Assembly: GCA_964019695.1 (NCBI GenBank)
Contig: OZ026525.1
Location: 87,124,779 to 87,188,778 of the forward strand
Length of the DNA: 64,000 bases
DNA from: Loripinus fragilis
Taxonomy: Eukaryota; Mollusca; Bivalvia; Lucinida; Lucinidae
Reading direction: 5' to 3'
In this document: positions 1 to 10,372 of the stretch, one piece after another
How positions within the stretch are numbered: position 1 is the first letter of the stretch
How the letters are laid out: each line of letters begins with the position of its first letter
Position numbers and translations under genes: made by a program
The notes under the pieces: generated by a model
Seen by the model: the letters and a program-made list of their open reading frames with translations, nothing else
Told to the model about the DNA's origin: nothing
Database searches by the model: none

Positions 1-648
1 CAGACCCCCCTTCTCAAATTTGCTATGGGTTGGCATAGAAACCATGCAATTTCACATAGCCCAAACCAAAATTTTTTTGAGGACACCTTCGTTTCCCATC
101 CAGGGGGTCCCAATGAACAATTTGGCACCCATGAAAAATTGTCCTGGGGGGGGGGGGGGGTGCAAGGTAACCTAAATTGGATGCCGGGGTAAGTGTCTTG
201 GTATTGCAGATGGATAAATTTCGACAAATAAGTACAGCGCTATGGCCCTTGATTGGCGTTATAAATTGGTTTTACCGATTTTCTTAAAACTTTGCATGCA
301 AAGGTCTAGTTGCTAAGTGATTTTCTTTGCATTGTAAATATCTTGTGACAGGGTATGTTGCATGCCTGCAGCGCTTTTATTATTTTGTTAATATGGTTTC
401 TGTGACATTAGCGTCACATTATATAACCTCAGGGTCACATTATCACTCGCGGTAACAAAGTAGATCCTCGATGTACATCCGTGGTCTGATATCACGCAAT
501 TTCACAGAATTGGCCGAGGCAGTTCCTATTGGATCGAAACCATGTGACACTCTGACAATAGTTTTCCAGGAAAGAACTGTTCGAAAAAGTTAATTTTGAA
601 AAAAGTCAGCAGACGACAACAAAGGCATGAAAAATTACCCAGCATGCA
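1..648. other. Intronic repeat-rich stretch, no gene seen
   Basis: No exon is recognisable. A G-run lies near 146-160. The first ~170 bases resemble 25376-25540 (shared segments around 'accatgcaatt' and 'aattgtcct'), so both are copies of one dispersed repeat. Bases ~548-645 are an inverted copy of a repeat also seen at 60182-60455 and 62840-62940 (shared words 'gtaattttt', 'catgc', 'gtctgctga'). By position this should be intron of the NADH dehydrogenase gene whose exon starts at 1096. Confidence 0.5.
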
Positions 649-1063
649 CAGGGTTCGCACATGCTTGAAACGCACTTGAATTTAGAGGGCTTTCTTGAAA
701 AATCCTTGATAATTAAATCTACCTTGAAAAGTACTGGAAAATTACTCAAAAACTTGAAAAGTCCTTGAATTCTACTATTTTCTGTAGGAATTAGCACTGT
801 TGATAGAGACCTTAATCAGTATAAAATTATTGTGCCTTTATTTGGTGCAGCATTTGCTGCACCAAATAAAGGCACAGCAATTTTTTTACTCATTTTCTAG
901 TACTAATTTCTCCATTATCTCAGTGTAGCATTTCTGTAGTAGAAATTTACCACATAAATCAGGATATTTCATAAGTTTTTAGTCCTTGAAAACTGTAGGA
1001 TAGTCTTTTAGAAGTTCTTGAAAAGTCCTTGAATTTTACTCAAACTTCCCTGTATGAACCCTG
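649..1063 (+). mobile_element. hAT-like MITE, 415 bp, copy 1
   Basis: Starts CAGGGTTCGCAC and ends GTATGAACCCTG, an inverted terminus of the hAT type. The body has many 'CCTTGAA/TTGAAAAGT' words and a central perfect hairpin built on 'gtgcctttatttggtgcag' (about 830-880). A second copy of identical length (415 bp) is at 5676-6090, and an inverted, interrupted copy is at 41596-43159. It encodes nothing. Its right end is 32 bp from the exon at 1096. Family assignment rests on the termini only. Confidence 0.8.
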
Positions 1064-1095
1064 AAAGAGTTAAGAATGTTGTTTTCATTTTCCAG

Positions 1096-1203
1096 ATATT
1101 GACAGACAGACATCTGAGGGTGCTGGGAGATCTAAGTGGTAATGCTTACGCTATTGGAGATTGTGCAGACATAAAGGACTTTTCTTTGCCGTGCACAGCA
1201 CAG
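1096..1203 (+). CDS. Alternative (type II) NADH dehydrogenase, internal exon
   Basis: This 108-bp, phase-0 exon follows acceptor 'ttttcattttccag' and ends at donor CAG|gtaggc. It encodes 36 residues from ILTDRHLRV, containing AYAIGDCAD and ending LPCTAQ. In the NDH-2 family the xxAIGDCA segment is the second FAD-contacting motif, and TAQVA..G.YLA follows directly. Here TAQ closes this exon and VAEREGRYLA opens the next one at 6969, so the exon junction falls inside a conserved block. The enzyme is a single-polypeptide NADH:quinone oxidoreductase bound to the inner mitochondrial membrane that bypasses complex I without pumping protons. The NADH-binding Rossmann region and targeting peptide are upstream of the window. 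Repeats crowd it on both sides (ends at 1063 and about 1218). Confidence 0.92.
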
Positions 1204-1235
1204 GTAGGCTTTAGTAATAGAGGATCTTACATGAG

Positions 1236-3558
1236 TAGGGCTGCCACGTTTACGAAATTTGGTAAACGTTTACACAAGTTCCAGTAACCGAAAGGATTCC
1301 GTTTACACTTTACTTCCAGATTTAATTTTTTCATATGCAGATCGGTAAAATGCCGATATTTTCCCTAAAAAAACCTTTGAAGAAAGTACCTTCTGCGAAT
1401 ATTCGAAATTATTTCTGGTTTTGTGTTGTGATTGAACTCATTTCAAGTAATTGGAAAGTGATTACAACATGCGCAGACTGGTACATTACGGACATTTTCT
1501 TCAGTTGAAAGCGTGTAATTAATCAGTGGACACACACAAGACATAACTGCGAATTGTCACGTACGCATCAATACACACACCGACAGGAAGTACACAAAAC
1601 AATTGACATGCTTCTCTCTTCGCCTTTACATAAATAACTGTTAAAATGCAGGAGTATAATTGTTCCAAGCAGTGACTGAGTGAGACATATTCCGGACATA
1701 TTTATGGCCCGTTGAGCAGGTCTGCCATAATTTCTAATTGCAGTAGATGCCTTATCAAATACAGCGGAATCTGAGAAAACAAACAATTTGATTGATGATA
1801 CAGATCGAGATGTGACGTATCACTGTTTAAGAGAATATTTTTATTCCCCCGAAGGAACTTTTGGAGGCATATAGTAATCGCACTGTCCGTCCGTCCGTCA
1901 GTCTGTCCGTCCATCCCGCTTTCGTGTCCGATCCATATCTCCTATATTCTTGGGGGTAGGAATTCCAAATTTGGTGTGTGGATACATCTTGGGATGGCGG
2001 AGTGCTGCGTACGATATTCGGGTCACTGTGACCTTGACCTTGACCTCTGACCTAGTTTTTAGAATAATCGTGTCCGGAGCATATCTCTTATATTATTTCA
2101 GGTAGGAAACTCAAATTTGGTGTGTGGATGCATCTTGGGATGACAAAGTGTCGCGTACCATAATTGGGTCTCTGTGACCTTGAACTTGACCTCTGAACTA
2201 GTTTCTTGAAAACTGCATTGAGTCTGGTGCATATCTCCTATATTCTTTGAGATAGGAATTCCAACTTTGGTATGTAAATACATCTTGGAATGACAGGGTG
2301 TCACATACCATTTTTGGGTCACTGTGCCCTTGACCTCTGACCTAGTTTTAAGAATTATTGTGTCTGAAGCATATCTCTTATATTCTTTGAGTTAGGAATT
2401 CCAAATTTGGGATAGCAGATGTCATGTACCATTTTCGGTCACTGTGACCTTGACCTCTGACCTAGTCTTTAGAATAATAGTGTCCATAGCATATCTCTTA
2501 TAATATTTGAGGTAGGAATCTCAAATTTGGTGTGTGGGTGCATCTTGGGATGACGAAGTGTCGCGTTCCATAATTTGGTCACTGTGACCATGAACTTGAC
2601 CTCTGACCTAGTTTCTAGAAACTAAATTGAGTCTGGTGCATATCTCCTATATTCTTTGAGATAGGAATTCCAACTTTGGTATGTAAATACATCTTGGAAT
2701 GACAGGGTGTCACATACCATTTTTGGGTCACTATGACCTTGACCTCTGACCTAGTTTTAAGAATTATTGTGTCCCGAGCATATCTCATATATTCTTTAAG
2801 TTAGGAATTCCAATTTTGGTGTATGGATGCATCTTGGGATAGCCAAGTGTCATGTACCATTTTCGGGTCACTGTGACCTTGACCTCTGACCTAGTTCTTA
2901 GAATAATCATGTCCAGAGCATATCTCTTATATTATTTGAGGTAGGAATCTCAAATTTGGTGTGTGGATGCATCTTGGGATGACGAAGTGTTGCTTACCAT
3001 AATTGGGTCACTGTGACCTTGAACTTGACCTCTGACCTAGTTTCTAGAATCTGGTGCATATCTCCTATATTCTTTGAAATAGGAATTCCAAATTTGGTAT
3101 GTAAATGCATATTGGGATGCCTGAGTGTCACAAACCATTTTTGGGTCACTGTGACCTTGACCTCTGACCTAGTTTTCAAGAATTATTGTGTCCAGAGCAT
3201 ATCTCCTATATTATTTGATGTAGGAATCCCAATATGGGGTGGTGATTCCTCTTGGGATGGCGGAGTGGTGCATACCATTTTGAGTCACTTTAACCTTGAC
3301 ATTGACTTCTGGCCTCATTTCTAGGTTTTTCGTGCTATATTACAGCTATCTTTCCTCAAATGTGTCTTATGCTAGACCAATTCCTTTGGGGGCATTCGTC
3401 ACATGTTTGTGACATTTCTTGTTTCATTAGGAAATGCTATTAATAACCACGATGCTTGTCACGTGCTAAAGTTCGTGTAAACGGTAGGTCAATTTTGTAA
3501 ACGTTTATTGCATAAACACGAAATGGTGCCGTTTACAAGTGTAAATGTGGCAGTCCTA
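1236..3558 (+). mobile_element. Non-autonomous hAT-like element, ~2.3 kb
   Basis: Left terminus TAGGGCTGCCACGTTTAC matches the inverted right terminus TAGGACTGCCACATTTAC. Flanks are a near-perfect 8-bp target duplication: TACATGAG at 1228-1235 and TGCATGAG at 3559-3566, as expected for hAT elements. Subterminal 'gtaaacgtttac'-type palindromes occur at both ends. There is no transposase; the interior is largely the tandem-core repeat at 1842-3421. It sits in the intron after the exon ending at 1203. Confidence 0.75.
1842..3421 (+). repeat. Pearl-like tandem-core element with AGGTCA half-sites
   Basis: A head (TTCCCCCGAAGGAAC) leads to a (CCGT)n-type tract at about 1886-1915, then about ten imperfect monomers of ~140 bp, then a tail (TTTGGGGGCATTCG) with hairpin GTCACATGTTTGTGAC. 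This matches the pearl-element layout: flank, tetranucleotide tract, tandem core, short tail. Each monomer has 'ggaattccaaatttgg', 'catcttgggatg' and a block such as 'gtgaccttgacctctgacc'. Most blocks contain TGACCT-C-TGACCT, the complement of a perfect DR1. It is nested in the hAT-like element. Confidence 0.75.
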
Positions 3559-3888
3559 TGCATGAGTTCTCATGTTTTAATGAATTATCAAATAAGTTGT
3601 GGGGAAAGCAATAAAATGTCAAGCTTTCAAAGCATTTTATCACTTTTTCCGCAATGAATTTAATAAATTCAATAATACAGGAGCTCAAATGATAGATTCT
3701 ATTTATCATATGTTGTAAAAATATTTTGTTATCACTTTTTGGGTGTGAAAACATCAAGATTTTTGCATATATGCGACATTGTTATGGACGTCATTTCATA
3801 ATGTCACCAAAATCTGTTAACGGCTAGTGTTTATCTATTTTAATGCATGGTGTTATATCACTCCCAGATGCCACATCGTATGATAAAA

Positions 3889-4373
3889 AATGTTAAGAGT
3901 TCAAACTCGTATCCGCCATCTGTTCTAATCTCATTTTTGGCTCAGCTGAGTCATACGCTCGAGGTGAGCTTTGGTGATCATGGCATGACCAGTGATCCTC
4001 TGTCCATCGTCCTCCTAAACCACTAGATAGAATATCACCAAATTTCACAGGAATGATCCTTGGATGTTTGCCTTTCAAAGATCCCATTACATGTTTGAAT
4101 TCTGGTTGCCATGGGAGTAGAAAGTAAAAAGCTTTGATTTTTTTTGTCAAAAACTTCTGGCCCAATTTTGCAAAAAATAATTCGATCTGTTGAAAAATAT
4201 AGAACTGAAAATGTCGTCTGCTGAAGTCATCTGCTGCAAATAATTGCCTAACATTACTTACGAATAAAGTATAGAAGCAAACAACGTGGACCTATAGGAG
4301 CAGTCTGATCTGGGTCCACGCTGTTTGCCATTGAAGATTGGTAGCTGGATGTTGCTTCCCCCTGACCTTTTAA
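3889..4373. other. Intron with transposon fragments
   Basis: No exon is seen. Bases about 3945-4180 contain a 'ctcagctgagtcatac' start and 'gatcctctgtcc...ccactagat' words typical of degenerate dispersed repeats. Bases 4200-4335 are an inverted, truncated relative of the MITE at 4374-4582: they share 'cgtctgctg', 'attgcctaacatta' and 'tctgggtccacg'. Confidence 0.5.
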
Positions 4374-4582
4374 CCCTTAATGCGCCAATCGCAACAAAAT
4401 CGTCTGCTTTTCTCGTCTGCTGAAATGTTTAAGAAGCCTATATGGCAAACAATGAACAGTCTGGTCTGGGTCCACGCTGTTTGCTTCTATACTTAATTTG
4501 TCAGTAATGTTAGGCAATTATTTGCAGCGGACGACTTCAGCAGACAACATTTTCAGATGTATTTTTTTTGGCGCTTTAAGGG
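4374..4582 (+). mobile_element. TTAA-flanked MITE, 209 bp
   Basis: Terminal repeats CCCTTAATGCGCCAA and (inverted) CCCTTAAAGCGCCAA are flanked by TTAA at 4370-4373 and 4583-4586. CCC-type ends with a TTAA duplication are typical of piggyBac-like elements. The middle has the 'tctgggtccacgctgtttgc' word common to many short palindromic elements here. Related copies are at 16146-16383 and, truncated, 29990-30147. Confidence 0.8.
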
Positions 4583-4860
4583 TTAAAATAGTCAATCTCA
4601 GCTGAGTGACCCAGGGACCAAGGTTCATCAGATGTTTGATTGATTCCCAAAATCTTTAATAGATTTCATATCTATTCTCTCTTTCTTTTCATACTGGCAT
4701 GATCAAAATTCAGTCATTATGCTAGGGAGGGCTTATTTTAAAATTTGGATAAAAAAAGATGAAATAAAAAAAATTTGGCTGTGTTTTTCACTAAAAGAGG
4801 TGGTCCCTAAACTCCTGTGGTCTGGGCATTGACTGCAGAAGGAGAAAGACTATTCCAATG
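4583..4860. other. Intron, nothing recognised
   Basis: AT-rich intron with no exon-like segment. A 'cagctgagtgacccagggacc' piece near 4600 resembles repeats near 3945. Confidence 0.4.
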
Positions 4861-5224
4861 CAGGGGACAAAAATATTTCAATATTGCACTTGTCCTGCAG
4901 GACGAGTAACTTACAATTTTCACTCGTCCGGCAAACACATGCACTCGTCCTTTAAAAGCGTATGCACTAAAGAACATAAGGGAGTATTATATAATATAAC
5001 TCATAAAAGTTGTATCCCTGCTAAAATGATATTTCCCCAGTCAGTTTCATAACTGCATCATAAACAGGCAATACTCAGAAAATGCTAGTTTCACCCGCAG
5101 ATTTTAGGCTGAATAATTCTTCCCATAGCACTCGTCCTATAGGACAAGTGCTTGGTAAGAATTACTCATCCTTTCTAGATTTCACTCGCAATTGCGAGCC
5201 GAGGAGTGGAATTTTTGTCCCCTG
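4861..5224 (+). mobile_element. hAT-like MITE, 364 bp
   Basis: Begins CAGGGGACAAAAAT and ends ATTTTTGTCCCCTG. The flanks share a 5-bp duplication, CAATG (4856-4860 and 5225-5229). The interior carries several 'actcgtcct' words in both orientations and no coding sequence. Confidence 0.8.
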
Positions 5225-5334
5225 CAATGTGAAATAGTTCAGGGGAAAGAACAAGTTCTTCAGGGCATTGCTGTATGTCTGGTATCTACAATATTGGGCA
5301 CTGTGTGATGACCTGCGGTTTTTCAAAGTGTGAG

Positions 5335-5474
5335 CAGGGGTCAGATATGTGTCTTTTTCAACAGACACAGCTTTACAATGAATTTTGTTGAATAGAAGTA
5401 AAAAGGGGTCAGATATGTGTCTTTTTCAACAGACACAGCTTTACAATGAATCTTGTTGAATAGAAGTAAAAAGG
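5335..5474 (+). repeat. 67-bp tandem duplication
   Basis: Two adjacent copies of a 67-bp unit containing 'ggtcagatatgtgtc' and 'agacacagctttacaatga' differ at only a few bases, so the duplication is young. Surrounding sequence (5230-5670) has no exon. Confidence 0.85.
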
Positions 5475-5675
5475 ACCCATCCATAGGGCCCTCAAGAGAT
5501 GGCCATTCAAGCATGTCCCCTTCGTCATCTCCCATTTATGAGCAGGAATAAATTCATTCTAATTTGAATTGAGCATGAAAAAGTTGTATCACCACAAGGC
5601 ATGGTGCTGCCACATCTCTTTTCTAATTGATTTGTGGTAATTTTCTTGTCAACAAAGCACTGAAAATGATTGGAA

Positions 5676-6090
5676 CAGGGTTCGCACAGGCTTGAAAAGT
5701 ACTTGAATTTAGAGGTCTTTCTTGAAAAGTCCTTGAAAATTAAATCTGCCTTGAAAAGTACTGGAAAATCACCCAAAAGCCTTGCAAAGTCCTTGAATTC
5801 TACTATTTTCTGTATGACTTAGCACTGTTGATAGAGACCTAAATCAGTATAAAATTGTTGTGCCTTTATTTGGTGCAGCAAATGCTGCACCATATAAAGG
5901 CACAACAATTTTATACTAATTTTCTAGTACTAATTTCTCCATTATCTCAGTCTAGCATTTCTGAAGTAGAATTTTAACACTTAGATCAGTATTTTTCATT
6001 AACTTTAAGTCCTTGAAAACTGTTGGAGAGGCTTTTAGAAGTCCTTGAAAAGTCCTTGAATTTTACTCATTCTTGCCTGTATGAACCCTG
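5676..6090 (+). mobile_element. hAT-like MITE, 415 bp, copy 2
   Basis: Same length and termini as 649-1063 (CAGGGTTCGCAC ... GTATGAACCCTG), with the same central hairpin (about 5858-5912). It is flanked by a 6-bp direct repeat, TTGGAA (5670-5675 and 6091-6096). Confidence 0.85.
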
Positions 6091-6239
6091 TTGGAAGACT
6101 TAACTTTGCAGAAAACTAACAAACTCGTAGGTGCAACACAAAAGGAATGCAAATCAGTGCATAGTATAAGCTACTGTACAGAACTAGTACAAATTTGGAG
6201 TGTATTTTTGACTTATTGGAGGGGTTTGAATTGCCATTA

Positions 6240-6935
6240 TTATACCCCCCGCAAACTTTGTTTGTAGGGGGTATACTGTTATCACGTTGTCCGTGCGTGC
6301 GTCCGTCCGTCCGTCCGTCCGTCCGTAACGCTTTGTTTCCTTAATAACTCAAAGAGTCATTGCTGGATTTTCATCAAACCTTGCAAACATGTTTATATAT
6401 GCAAGACAAATACTTTAGACAAAAAAGTAAGGGCTAGGGGCCAATTCTATTAGAGTTATTTCCCTTTGTAGTTCTAAATGGCTTTTAATATAGTGCTTTA
6501 TGCTTATGCTATTATAGGCCATACACGGGCCAATCAACTCCTACCACAGCTTTTGATGGAACAATTTGATACTTTTCCTATACAATGTAGACACATTGAA
6601 CATATGCATGAAGGAGTTTAGTTCAGAAAAAATAATTTTTGACAAAATGACAGCTGTGAGAACTTAGACAATTTTTCCCTAATAAGGTGTTTGTATATGC
6701 ATAGACGGTGCCTTTATGGGCCGATCAACTCCTACCACAGCTTTTTATGGAGCAATTTGATACTTTGCCTATACAATGTAGACACATTGAACATATGCAT
6801 GAAGGAGTTTATAATTTTTGTTTGCACAGATTCTACTGAAATCTTCGTCTTCTTGTTCAAACTATAACTTGCCAAGTTTTTTCACTGACTCTTACTGTGC
6901 GGGGGGTATCTAATAAGCATTGCTTATTGACTTTT
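6240..6935 (+). mobile_element. Pearl-like tandem-core element, short copy
   Basis: Head TATACCCCCCGCAAAC forms a hairpin with 'gtttgtagggggtata'. It is followed by a (CCGT)n tract (about 6296-6326), two ~170-bp cores containing 'ctcctaccacagctttt' and 'cattgaacatatgcatga', the tail GTGCGGGGGGTAT, and a terminal hairpin AATAAGCATTGCTTATT. An inverted, longer relative is at 20311-21757. Its end lies 33 bp upstream of the exon at 6969. Confidence 0.75.
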
Positions 6936-6968
6936 ACATTTAGAATTAATCACGATAATTATTTGCAG

Positions 6969-7110
6969 GTCGCAGAAAGAGAAGGACGTTACCTGGCCAA
7001 GGAACTTAGTTGCCCAACTGATGAACCTTTCAAATTCACTAGTGCAGGAATGTTAGCATATATTGGAAAATATGAAGGTCTGTCAGATCTTCCAGATTTT
7101 AAGCTACAAG
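6969..7110 (+). CDS. Alternative (type II) NADH dehydrogenase, internal exon
   Basis: A 142-bp exon between acceptor 'gataattatttgcag' and donor CAAG|gtatgt: 47 codons plus one base. It starts in phase 0, matching the exon ending at 1203. It encodes VAEREGRYLAKELS, then PFKFTSAGMLAYIG and SDLPDFKLQ. The V-A-x-x-x-G-x-Y-L-A block and PF.F...G.LAYIG..., ending in a DLP segment, are hallmark C-terminal NDH-2 sequences near the quinone and membrane interface. The trailing G is completed by GC at the start of the exon at 13658 to give glycine, confirming the joining phase. No frameshift or stop is present, so the gene looks functional. Confidence 0.93.
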
Positions 7111-7202
7111 GTATGTCCCATCTTTTAGTGTATGCTTAGAACACTGTAAATCAAAACTCTTGTATGTCTCAATAAAACTACGAGGAACACAGTAGGATGG
7201 CG

Positions 7203-7395
7203 AGTCCGAGGCCTCCAGATAAGAGTTTGTATTGGAAAATTGTTTTCTTTATTTCTCATCCAAAACATATGTTGTGGGTACTCAAAAGAACCGTCTCAAT
7301 GAGACGGTTCTTTTGAGCACCCGAAACACATGTTCAAATTAATGGGTAAGAAAATAATTAAAATTTTACGCAAATAAAATTTCCTTATCTGGATC
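7203..7395. mobile_element. Palindromic MITE with perfect hairpin
   Basis: The centre is a hairpin: ACTCAAAAGAACCGTCTCA followed by its inverse ending TTTTGAGCACCC (about 7271-7322). Flanking arms carry 'ccagataag' and 'cttatctgg'. Relatives are at 13857-13963 (one arm), 17526-17690, and a tandem set at 31530-31915. Confidence 0.75.
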
Positions 7396-7727
7396 TATGA
7401 GACTCATTGGAGGCACTGTAATGTTTCCTTTTATCCTTTGCTAAGTACTGGCTCAACCCAGGAAGACAGGACATTGTCACGACATGACTGAAAATTGTTG
7501 AAGCATCAACACAAAAAATGCCCAAACGATCCTTAAATTTGGACAGTCCATTTCAATACCTAGGGAGTTTCTGATCACCAAACAGTGTAGACCTGATAAA
7601 ACTGCTCCAACCTAGGCTATACAGTGTTTGCTATTAAAGTCCTGTTTGTTAAAGTCCTATTTGGTTGAAATTAAATGCAATATGCTTGCAGATTTTCATC
7701 TTGCACTGGGTAATGAAAAAGGTTAGT
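7396..7727. other. Intron with a SINE-tail fragment
   Basis: Bases 7441-7505 carry the SINE words 'tactggctcaacccaggaag' and 'gactgaaaattgttg'. The rest is unassigned intron. Confidence 0.45.
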
Positions 7728-8025
7728 TTTGTTTGTTTTGATTCTTTACATCGGAGTCTACAATGTTTCAGTCATGTGGGGATGGGTCTTCCTTGGTTGA
7801 ACCAGTACCAGGGCTCACCCTGCCATTAGCCATTGTAGCCATTTGCTACAAAAATAGTAGAGTGGCTACAAATATGTTATTTGTATAAAGTACATTCTAG
7901 GTAGTTAAAAAATTACAAATGTACATATTTGCGAAAAAGTGTATTTTGAATCAGCTTTTGGATTTTTCAAATTGGCTTTTATTATTCCTTCACTCTTTAG
8001 AAATGTACTGTATTAGAAAAAGGGG

Positions 8026-8205
8026 AGCGCAGTGGCTCAGTGGTAGAGTGCTTGACTCGAGACTGAAGGGCCGCGGGTTCGAGCCTCACCGGCGTCACTG
8101 CGTTATGGTCCTTGAGCAAGACACATTTATCCTAGCTTAGTACTGGTTCAACCCAGTATAACTGAAAGACTGTTGATGGGATGTAAAGAATAAAATCAAA
8201 CAAAA
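8026..8205 (+). mobile_element. tRNA-derived SINE, complete
   Basis: The tRNA-like head has an A-box-like TGGCTCAGTGGTAGAG and a B-box-like GGGTTCGAGCC, followed by the body word 'ccttgagcaagacac', 'actggttcaacccag', 'gttgatgggatgtaaagaat', and an A-rich 'caaacaaaacaaaac' tail. RNA polymerase III transcription is inferred from the boxes. The same family recurs at 7728/11061, 16815-17210, 26600-26700, 30664-30785 and 41364-41572. Confidence 0.88.
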
Positions 8206-8393
8206 CAAAACTGTATTAGGGCAAGTTTAAAAAAAATGTGACCGTTCAATTTTTTTATCCCCATGCTCTTAATATGGAATATTTTTATTTAAATTTATCC
8301 CTCAAAGGTGTGTATTGATACCCATTTATTTGTTGCCAAATTTGAAATAAATCAAATGACAAATAAAAAAGATATGTCATTAAAACCACCCCA

Positions 8394-10372
8394 AAATGTC
8401 AGGAGTGTAACGCTTTTTGTGTGACATTTTTTCACCATGTGAATGTTCTAAGGAATATATTAGTAAACATAGTGATATTACACCAGTTTAAGCTTTTGTA
8501 TATCATAAATTGACATGTTGTAGATAAAATACATAAAGTAGGGCTCTTTATATAATCTACCTATTGATATAACATGTCATTTTGGAGACATGCCCTTCAA
8601 AATTTACATGAGGTAAAAAAAAAATGCTTCTTCCAATACTAACTGCTACAAGTTGACTATACATACTACATATATGTAACTTGGTCATACCACAAACAGA
8701 CATGTGCAACATCAACTGAAGCTCAGATTTTGATCCTAACTTCACTTCACATGGGTATGCGTTTCTTCAAATTTAACAACCCACTGATGTCAGGAGTGTA
8801 ACACATTGTGTTTACCTTCTCACCATCTTTCTGTATGCTGCCCAATACCTATATTTTTCTGTTTTCCAGGAACACATTCCCACTCCAGATAATCAGCAAA
8901 ATTTACTTGCTGCATCAGAGGATTGAATTTCCTCACAGAGCCTGATTTATGATGTCAGGAGTGTAACACCTGTAATTTTGTTGCATGTTCTTCAGTGTAG
9001 GTGATGAAATACATGGTTTTAACTCAAAGCAACCAAATATTATGATAATGCAGACATTGTCCTAGCAGTGGAAACTTGTTTCTTTCCCTCTATAACAAAA
9101 AATGCCATTTATTTTTTTGTAAAAAAGCCAATTTTTAATATAATAGCCATTTTGTAGGTATAAAAAATAGGCATAAATAGAAAGATAGTGGTCAGTGTTT
9201 TTTTCACCAAGAGATTTATTCCTTTGCCTTACAAATGAAACCATCAAATAATGATTAAATCTTCTTAAAAATGTATTAACATGTTGATAATGATAATGTA
9301 TACAAATTGTTACACTCCTGACATTTTTATATGTAATAGAGATATATCTTTACTAACCCTTCTAATCTAAGAGGCCTTTCAATGAATGTCCTCAGCATCA
9401 ATTAGAAACAGGAAAGCCAGTTATAAAACTTTCTTGTATCAGGAAATCAATGAGAAAACTTAAGGGGTTAGGGGATTTTCTCGGCTCAAGATCAAGGAAC
9501 CAAGAAATCCGCTTCAGAAAGAGTAAATAAATATATAGGGGAAAGGTAAAAACTAATGTAGTTTAGATGACAAAATAGAAAATATCATCATATGAGACTG
9601 ACTGTCATGTAAAGTGGTGAGAAAAGCTCATGGATCAAGATAAATACTTCTGTCTTTTCATGTCAGGAGTGTAACAACTTTCAATTTTGTTCATTTGATA
9701 GTTCGAACTCTGTATTTGTTTGTTAAAATCCTTTAGCAGTATTTTTTTTTAAATATTTTAAACTAAAAGTGTACACAATGTTCTAAGAAGTAGGGAGGCT
9801 CTACATTTGGATTGAATATTCTATCAAGATAAGCTTTTTAGTGCTGATGATCTTGAGTATTTCAAGATAAACAGCAGTTTATAATGCTGTGAAAAATAGT
9901 ATACCATCACACTATTTGTTACCAAAATGAGCCCGATATTTCAGAAATATATAGTATGTATGAAATATAGACTGTCTATATCAACATACGTACTTGTACT
10001 GGTCAGGGGTGTAACAATTCAGATAGTTTTATACTTTTGTTACTTCAGACTGCTTTTTCTGAAGTTTATTGTTCATTTTTGGTCTTTTAAAGTAGTTCAT
10101 AAACAATATTTTACAGCATTTAAATCATGCTGTTGTCACCTTATTTTCTCATAATAGCTGAAGAATAATGGGTGAATTCTTCGTCTGGTAAATATTTTTT
10201 GACCCAACCATTAAAATGGCTTTAATAGTGGTAACCAACACCTGTATGTCATTTGGGTCTCATATGAAAACCCCCAAATCATATGAGATTATTTTAAGCA
10301 GTTGCTTGGTAACAGAAGAAATGATATTTTATCTTTGAAATAAATAAATAGCAATGAATGTCAGGAGTGTAA
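8394..10372. repeat. Spaced 15-bp motif TGTCAGGAGTGTAAC, seven copies
   Basis: The motif or a one-base variant occurs near 8397, 8787, 8953, 9660, 9999 (GGTCAGGGGTGTAAC) and 10357 on the + strand and near 9309 on the - strand. The sequence between copies is not visibly repeated, so this is not an ordinary tandem array. All copies lie inside the hAT-like element at 7809-11054. The function is unknown; a role as a binding site is inference. Confidence 0.8.

Larger units (their letters stand above)
1218..3888 (+). repeat. GATCTTACATGAG repeat family, copy split by an insertion
   Basis: A ~350-bp dispersed repeat begins about 'agaggatcttacatgag' (1218-1235) and resumes at 3559 after a hAT-like insertion, ending near 'gtatgataaaaaatg' (~3888). 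Other copies are at 40372-40950 and 59018-59245; all share the start, a middle word like 'ggacgtc/ggacgcc' plus 'atttcataatgt', and an end like 'catgtgataaaa'. It is non-coding. Confidence 0.65.

Noticed and set aside
3013..3324. 103-codon + strand frame
   Set aside because: It is built from the 140-bp tandem monomers and repeats words such as 'VTLTSDLV'; there is no gene context.
8026..8100. Functional tRNA gene
   Set aside because: Same reasoning: a tRNA-like head followed by a SINE body present in several other copies.
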